A DNA stretch of 6,577 bases from assembly GCA_027021285.1 (NCBI GenBank), contig JALUUP010000475.1:1-6577 (forward strand), given 5' to 3'. The notes beneath the pieces are model-generated. The model was not told the DNA's origin, ran no database searches, and saw only the letters and a list, made by a program, of their open reading frames with translations. Position numbers and translations under genes: made by a program. Position 1 is the stretch's first letter; each line of letters starts with the position of its first letter. The DNA is from Bacteroidota bacterium. Its GTDB lineage: Bacteria > Bacteroidota > Ignavibacteria > SZUA-365 > JAADGX01. This document shows, piece by piece, positions 5,611 through 6,577 of this stretch.

Positions 5611-6577
5611 ATGCGCGTTGTACTGGCACCCGACAGTTTTAAAGGCACAATGACGTCGCTTCAGGCCGCCCGGGCCATGGAAGAGGGAATACGCGCCGTC
5701 GATTCCGACGCCGACATTCGGCTTTGTCCCGTGGCGGACGGTGGGGAAGGTACGGGTGAAGCGCTCGTATTCCATTGCGGTGGTTCCAAACGGCGGGGAA
5801 GGACGCTGGATGCGCTGGGAAGAACAATCGATGCGTACTGGTACGAATTGGACGATGAGAAAACGGCGGTGATCGAGGTCGCATCGTGCGCGGGATTGCC
5901 TTTGCTCGAACTTGAGGAACGCAACCCTCTCGTAACCTCGACGAAAGGACTGGGCATACTGATAAACGATGCCTTGCAGCAAGGTTTTCAAACCATCATG
6001 GTCGGACTTGGCGGCAGCGCAACCAACGACGGCGGTACCGGCATGGCCAGAGCCTTGGGCTTCCGGTTCCTCGATGCCGAGGGTGTGGAACTGGAGGAAG
6101 GGGGGGAAGCATTGACCCGGTTGGCCCGCATCGACGCGACGAATGTATGCACGGAACTGGAGAAAACGGAAATCATCGGCCTGGTGGACGTCGAGGCGCC
6201 GTTATATGGGCCACACGGGGCTACGCAGGTGTATGCGAGGCAGAAAGGCGCTTCCGAGGCGGACGTGCGGAACCTGGAACGAGCCATAAGACGCCTGGCG
6301 GAAATCTGTGCGCGCGATCTGCATATGAGCGGTTTTGACGCTCCCGGCGCAGGTGCGGCCGGAGGCACGGGTTTTGGAGTTCTCGTCTTTCTTGGCGGAC
6401 GACTGGCGCCTGGAATCGCAGAAATCCTTGAGAGGATCGGCTTTAAGAAGCGGGCACAATGGGCTGATGTTATTATTACCGGCGAAGGTTCGATCGATGC
6501 CCAGACACTCCAGGGAAAGACGGTGCAAGGAGTGGTCGAGGAAGCGCAAGAGCTCGGTCGGGATGTGTTTGCCGTCT
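5611..6577 (+). CDS. Glycerate 2-kinase, class I (GarK/GlxK family), 3' end cut off
   Basis: The frame stays open from the ATG at 5611 to the window edge, giving 322 residues of a protein that is usually about 370-390 long. Family blocks occur in order: APDSFKGTMTS (6-16), PVADGGEGTGEA (40-51), the glycine-rich VGLGGSATNDGGTGMA (131-146), DVEAPLYGPHGAT (193-205), PGAGAAGGTGFG (245-256) and ITGEGSIDAQTLQGKTV (289-305). Class I kinases phosphorylate D-glycerate at C2 with ATP to give 2-phosphoglycerate, the substrate of the enolase encoded 12 bases upstream. The same start leaves a weak GGAA 6 bases before the ATG. Variations from what I recall as common motifs are GEGSID (more often GEGRLD or GEGRID) and VEAP (more often a TNP-like sequence); both are conservative enough not to suggest loss of function. 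The C-terminal 50-60 residues are outside the window. The particular symbol (garK, glxK or glxK-like) cannot be chosen from sequence alone. Confidence 0.93.
   Translation, partial: MRVVLAPDSFKGTMTSLQAARAMEEGIRAVDSDADIRLCPVADGGEGTGEALVFHCGGSKRRGRTLDALGRTIDAYWYELDDEKTAVIEVASCAGLPLLELEERNPLVTSTKGLGILINDALQQGFQTIMVGLGGSATNDGGTGMARALGFRFLDAEGVELEEGGEALTRLARIDATNVCTELEKTEIIGLVDVEAPLYGPHGATQVYARQKGASEADVRNLERAIRRLAEICARDLHMSGFDAPGAGAAGGTGFGVLVFLGGRLAPGIAEILERIGFKKRAQWADVIITGEGSIDAQTLQGKTVQGVVEEAQELGRDVFAV

Noticed and set aside
5595..5642. Fifteen-codon ORF starting at the ATGA overlap with the eno stop
   Set aside because: It is out of frame with the glycerate kinase, has no ribosome binding site and runs into the conserved start of the kinase, so it is most likely incidental.
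5236..5991. Long minus-strand open frame opposite eno and the glycerate kinase gene (251 codons)
   Set aside because: It spans two conserved genes on the other strand and shows no recognisable domain, so it is treated as a shadow.

Overview
The window carries six protein-coding genes in two divergent blocks, packed tightly enough that no gene-free stretch exceeds about 100 bases. I see no mobile element, CRISPR array, rRNA or tRNA. The base composition is moderately GC-rich. Several traits point to the Bacteroidota/Chlorobiota (FCB) group. The promoter in front of the mutase gene matches the Bacteroidota-type element (TTG, about 20 bases, then TAnnTTTG). The mutase is of the archaeal/Bacteroidota GlmM-like type, and the TrkH protein has a long N-terminal membrane extension. 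The plus-strand genes lack a good Shine-Dalgarno, while trkA has one. This placement is an inference and I cannot name a genus.

Left block, minus strand, read right to left: a TrkH/KtrB-type potassium channel subunit (848-2731), its cytoplasmic TrkA/KtrA-type RCK regulator (154-837), and the first 48 codons of a radical SAM protein running off the left edge (1-145). Gaps are 10 and 8 bases, so the three are probably one transcript. TrkH and TrkA together form a regulated K+ uptake system. The radical SAM protein has no obvious link to K+ transport.

Right block, plus strand: a phosphohexomutase of the GlmM/phosphomannomutase superfamily (2826-4199), enolase (4303-5598) and a class I glycerate kinase that runs off the right edge (5611-6577). 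Glycerate kinases of this class make 2-phosphoglycerate, which is the substrate of enolase. The 12-base gap therefore suggests a small unit feeding glycerate into lower glycolysis as phosphoenolpyruvate. The mutase serves amino-sugar or sugar-nucleotide synthesis for the envelope.

Most genes are conserved housekeeping genes, and I see no convincing novel system. The points most worth a second look are the truncated radical SAM gene at the left edge, the voltage-sensor-like extension of TrkH, the unclear start of trkH (a well-placed ribosome binding site feeds an out-of-frame ATG that a T7 run could reconnect), and the glycerate kinase-enolase pairing.
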